Assembly: GCA_044348005.1 (NCBI GenBank)
Contig: JBIKTR010000003.1
Coordinates: forward strand, 124,001-188,000
Length of the DNA: 64,000 nt
Direction: 5' to 3'
Source: JAJTHC01 sp044348005
Lineage (GTDB): Bacteria; Cyanobacteriota; Vampirovibrionia; Vampirovibrionales; JAJTHC01
The translations under genes and the position numbers were made by a program. Of this stretch, positions 62,071 to 64,000 are shown piece by piece; the first letter of the stretch is position 1, and every line of letters begins with the position of its first letter. A model generated the notes under the pieces. That model worked only from the letters and a program-made list of their open reading frames with translations. It did no database searches and had not been told where the DNA came from.

Positions 62071-62640
62071 ATGACGCCTAAAAACGATTCACCCCCACCG
62101 ACTTACATGTCTATGACGCCTGAAGAAAAGGGCTTATACCCAAGTATAGAGCGTTCTTCGGCTTTTTTGCCTCAATCTAGTGGTGCAAGCATTGTGCTGG
62201 TGGAACCTCAAATTCCGCAGAATACGGGCAACATCATGCGGTTGGCCGCATGTACGGGTGCACAGCTTTTTTTGGTGGGGCATCTGGGTTTTCGCTTGCA
62301 GGACAAGGGCTTACGCCGTTCTGCGATGGATTATGAAGATGTCGTCACCCCCGTGCATCACTATGAATTTCAGGCTGTTTTGGACGCTCACCCCCCTGAA
62401 ACACCAGTGTTTTACCTCAGTGCCAAAGCCGAAAAAAGCTTGTGGGACGTCACATTCCCCCCGAAAGCCTTGCTTGTTTTTGGCAGTGAAACCAAGGGGT
62501 TGCCTGCGTCGTTTGTGAAAAACCAGCAGGCCCATGCCATTCGCATCCCGATGGTGGAAGGGGTACGGAGTCACAATTTGTCGAATTCGGTGGCGGTGGT
62601 GATGTATGAGTTTTTGCGTCAATGTAAAAAAAGGGTGTAA
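62071..62640 (+). CDS. trmL: tRNA (cytidine/uridine-34-2'-O)-methyltransferase TrmL
   Basis: 189 residues. A SPOUT methyltransferase: IVLVEPQIPQNTGNIMRLAA at the start of the domain, HLGFRLQDKGLRRSAMDYED, then the knot with LVFGSETKGLP and IPMVEGVRSHNLSNSVAVVM. It 2'-O-methylates the wobble base of leucine tRNAs. About 35 polar residues precede the domain. Its TAA stop is also the first triplet of repeat A2. It is 12 bp after mreB. Confidence 0.92.
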   Translation: MTPKNDSPPPTYMSMTPEEKGLYPSIERSSAFLPQSSGASIVLVEPQIPQNTGNIMRLAACTGAQLFLVGHLGFRLQDKGLRRSAMDYEDVVTPVHHYEFQAVLDAHPPETPVFYLSAKAEKSLWDVTFPPKALLVFGSETKGLPASFVKNQQAHAIRIPMVEGVRSHNLSNSVAVVMYEFLRQCKKRV

Positions 62641-62907
62641 TTTCCGACACACGAAAGTCGGTTTTCTGGCCACAAAAGTCTGTTTTTTGGCCACGAAAGT
62701 CTGTTTTTTGGCCACAAAAGTCGGTTTTCTGGCCACGAAAGTCGGTTTTCTGGCCACGAAAGTCTGTTTTTTGGCCACGAAAGTCGGTTTTTTTACTCGA
62801 TTTTCAAGGAATGTGCTGGGGGGTGAAGGCCTGTTGAAAAAAGCCACTCTTTTTCAGTATACCCTATTTTTAAGCCCTTTTCCTAGTGGCTAAACCCCAC
62901 TATTTTG
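62638..62907 (+). repeat. Dispersed repeat family A, copy A2 with 7 tandem units
   Basis: Opens with TAATTTCCGACACAC directly on the trmL stop. Seven 21-bp units (CACGAAAGTCGGTTTTCTGGC and variants with CTGTTTTTT) follow. The tail has CGATTTTCAAGG, GGTGAAGGCCTGTT, CACTCTTTTTCAGTATA and TAAACCCCAC. Both flanks match A1 in reverse orientation. It fills the gap up to the small gene near 63000. Confidence 0.9.
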
Positions 62908-63066
62908 TTCGAAACGTTTCCCTCTATTCAGGGGGCTTCTTGAAAAATTAATCATTCTCTATAACAAAACGTGGTATACTCAATTTAGTTTAAAAGTTCA
63001 ATGAATAAAGTTCCCCTTCAAACAATCTCTTTCTACGTTTACCCCCCAGCTTCGGAGAACACCGCC

Positions 63067-63285
63067 ATGCATCCATTGCTTATTCCTTATTCTTCCCACC
63101 CCCATAACAGCTTTAGCCCCGCGGGTGAAACAGCCCCTTTGAGCGAAAAACCCACGGTGCCTGAAAGCCCAAGCAGCCTGAACAGCCAGATTCGAAAAAC
63201 GGGGGTGACTAATGTGTTTAACCGCTATAAACACACGGTTTATGACACTTCCTTGTTTGTGGCGAGTGAGATTTTTTATAGCTAG
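63067..63285 (+). CDS. Small unknown Ser/Pro-rich protein
   Basis: 72 residues from ATG 63067, chosen for GGAG nine bases before it; ATG 63001 is an alternative, with TATACT at 62975-62980 as a possible -10. The first half is Pro/Ser/His-rich, and the end (FNRYKHTVYDTSLFVASEIF) looks like a short helix. No family recognised. Confidence 0.45.
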   Translation: MHPLLIPYSSHPHNSFSPAGETAPLSEKPTVPESPSSLNSQIRKTGVTNVFNRYKHTVYDTSLFVASEIFYS

Positions 63286-63341
63286 GGTTCATGTAACCCG
63301 TCAACGGCTTTTTCGTCATCAGTCGGCGGAGTTGAACGTTC

Positions 63342-63569
63342 TTAGAAATAGTAGCCTAAAATGAACGACACCACAAAAAACACCCCTGCCAAATAACGCG
63401 TCAGCGTATTTAAGGTGGTTTCAGTCCCGCGTTGGGTGGCGAAACTGGTGGTCATGCCTCCCATAATGCCGGCCCCGTCGCTTTTAGGGGAATGTAATAA
63501 TACCAACAACACGACCAAACAGCCACTCATGGCTTGAATAATGAGCAAGGCGATATTGATCCATGACAT
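63342..63569 (-). CDS. secG: Preprotein translocase subunit SecG
   Basis: 75 residues with the SecG layout: a membrane helix (NIALLIIQAMSGCLVVLLVLL), the conserved HSPKSDGAGIMGGM turn, a TTSFATQRGTETTLNTLTR loop, and a second helix (YLAGVFFVVSFILGYYF). It assists SecA and SecYE. It stands alone, convergent with the small gene before it. Confidence 0.9.
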   Translation of the reverse strand: MSWINIALLIIQAMSGCLVVLLVLLHSPKSDGAGIMGGMTTSFATQRGTETTLNTLTRYLAGVFFVVSFILGYYF

Positions 63570-63747
63570 GGGCGCATCCTCTATCGATTCAACAAACTAA
63601 TATCCTTTATCATACCATAAAATGCACGTTGTGAATGAGGCATTACACCGAAAAAACGAATTTTAGCGTCTTGGTCATACAAGTGTCATTTTTTGTCCTT
63701 TATTTGTTACATTTTTGTTACAAATTAAAGACAATTCCTGAATCGAC

Positions 63748-63757
63748 ATGCTATAAT
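63748..63757 (+). promoter_or_regulatory. Extended -10 promoter of the edge ORF
   Basis: TGCTATAAT matches the extended -10 form. It lies ~85 bp upstream of the ATG at 63841. The rest of the 63570-63840 gap is AT-rich and shows nothing else. Confidence 0.5.
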
Positions 63758-63840
63758 AGGCTGTACACATTTTGAAGTTTTCTACTTAGGTTGTACTTTT
63801 TCCTGTTTATTTACAATAGAATCTTTAAAGAGTTAATGTT

Positions 63841-64000
63841 ATGAACTATTTACAGTCGTTGATTTCTCCTAGCCAAATGCCTCCTAATAACATCCAAGCT
63901 AAACATAAAACATCTTCTCAGGTCAAGCAAAACCATACCGAGTCTTCTTCTGTGATGCCGAGATCTTCAGAAATTGATCAAAATAATATGGGTATGCTCC
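63841..64000 (+). CDS. Unknown protein, 3' part beyond the window
   Basis: Open from ATG 63841 to the edge (53 codons). It is Ser/Gln/Asn/Pro-rich with no signal peptide (starts MNYLQSLISPSQMPPNN), AT-rich, and has an extended -10 upstream. The ribosome site is weak (AAAGAG). It resembles other polar N-termini in the window. No family recognised. Confidence 0.45.
   Translation, partial: MNYLQSLISPSQMPPNNIQAKHKTSSQVKQNHTESSSVMPRSSEIDQNNMGML

Noticed and set aside
62606..62893. A 95-residue protein across repeat A2
   Set aside because: It starts inside trmL and runs through the array; explained by the repeat.

Overview
The window looks like chromosome from a Gram-negative, non-photosynthetic relative of the Cyanobacteria, most likely Vampirovibrionia/Melainabacteria. 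This is an inference from four signs. (1) atpD and atpC form their own two-gene unit, as in cyanobacterial atpB-atpE operons. (2) The BamA/Omp85 protein has three POTRA domains, the cyanobacterial number. (3) An outer membrane and heptose pathway are implied by bamA, rfaE2-like and a SurA/PrsA-type foldase. (4) A DUF366 protein is present and no photosynthesis gene is seen. fliE and a transglycosylase imply a flagellum. Most genes are housekeeping. They are broken up by AT-richer genes of unknown function and by several families of structured, dispersed non-coding repeats.

Layout. 1-5.7 kb: pyrH (partial), small unknown proteins, a nucleotide-sugar dehydrogenase homologue with an altered active site, and a Gln-rich protein. 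5.9-10.5 kb: a 593-aa unknown, a long hairpin, fliE with a signal-less lytic transglycosylase, and a YugP-like zinc peptidase. 10.5-14.9 kb: branched-chain amino acid genes ilvB, an inserted unknown, ilvN and ilvC, with a possible attenuator. 15-23 kb: a 21-bp tandem array, an alpha/beta hydrolase, a DinG-family helicase, trhO, bamA, atpC and atpD. 23-35 kb: panD, purA, hisS, an SLH-like protein, ubiD, a radical SAM protein with bioD, a NarL-type regulator, a Spy-like protein, an rfaE2-like gene and a foldase. 35-44 kb: a Xer recombinase, a truncated dapF remnant, membrane unknowns, ligA, tRNA-Thr, dnaB, a secreted serine protease and DUF366. 44-54 kb: a GH38 mannosidase, small membrane proteins, uvrA and feoBA. 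54-64 kb: secA, a HicAB-type toxin-antitoxin pair with its operator, a DUF2400 protein, a membrane protein, ybaB, mreB, trmL, secG and a partial ORF at the edge.

The most unusual content is non-coding. Family A (three copies) has conserved ends around a 21-bp array of 13, 7 or 1 units, and every copy lies just after a gene stop codon in the same orientation. Family C (two 150-nt copies and one decayed copy) is a nested hairpin whose stems differ in sequence but keep pairing around a conserved core. Family B (two copies) is a large GC-rich hairpin with changes on both arms. These families explain most of the longer intergenic gaps. A divergent UDP-glucose dehydrogenase homologue and a broken dapF are the main protein-level oddities.
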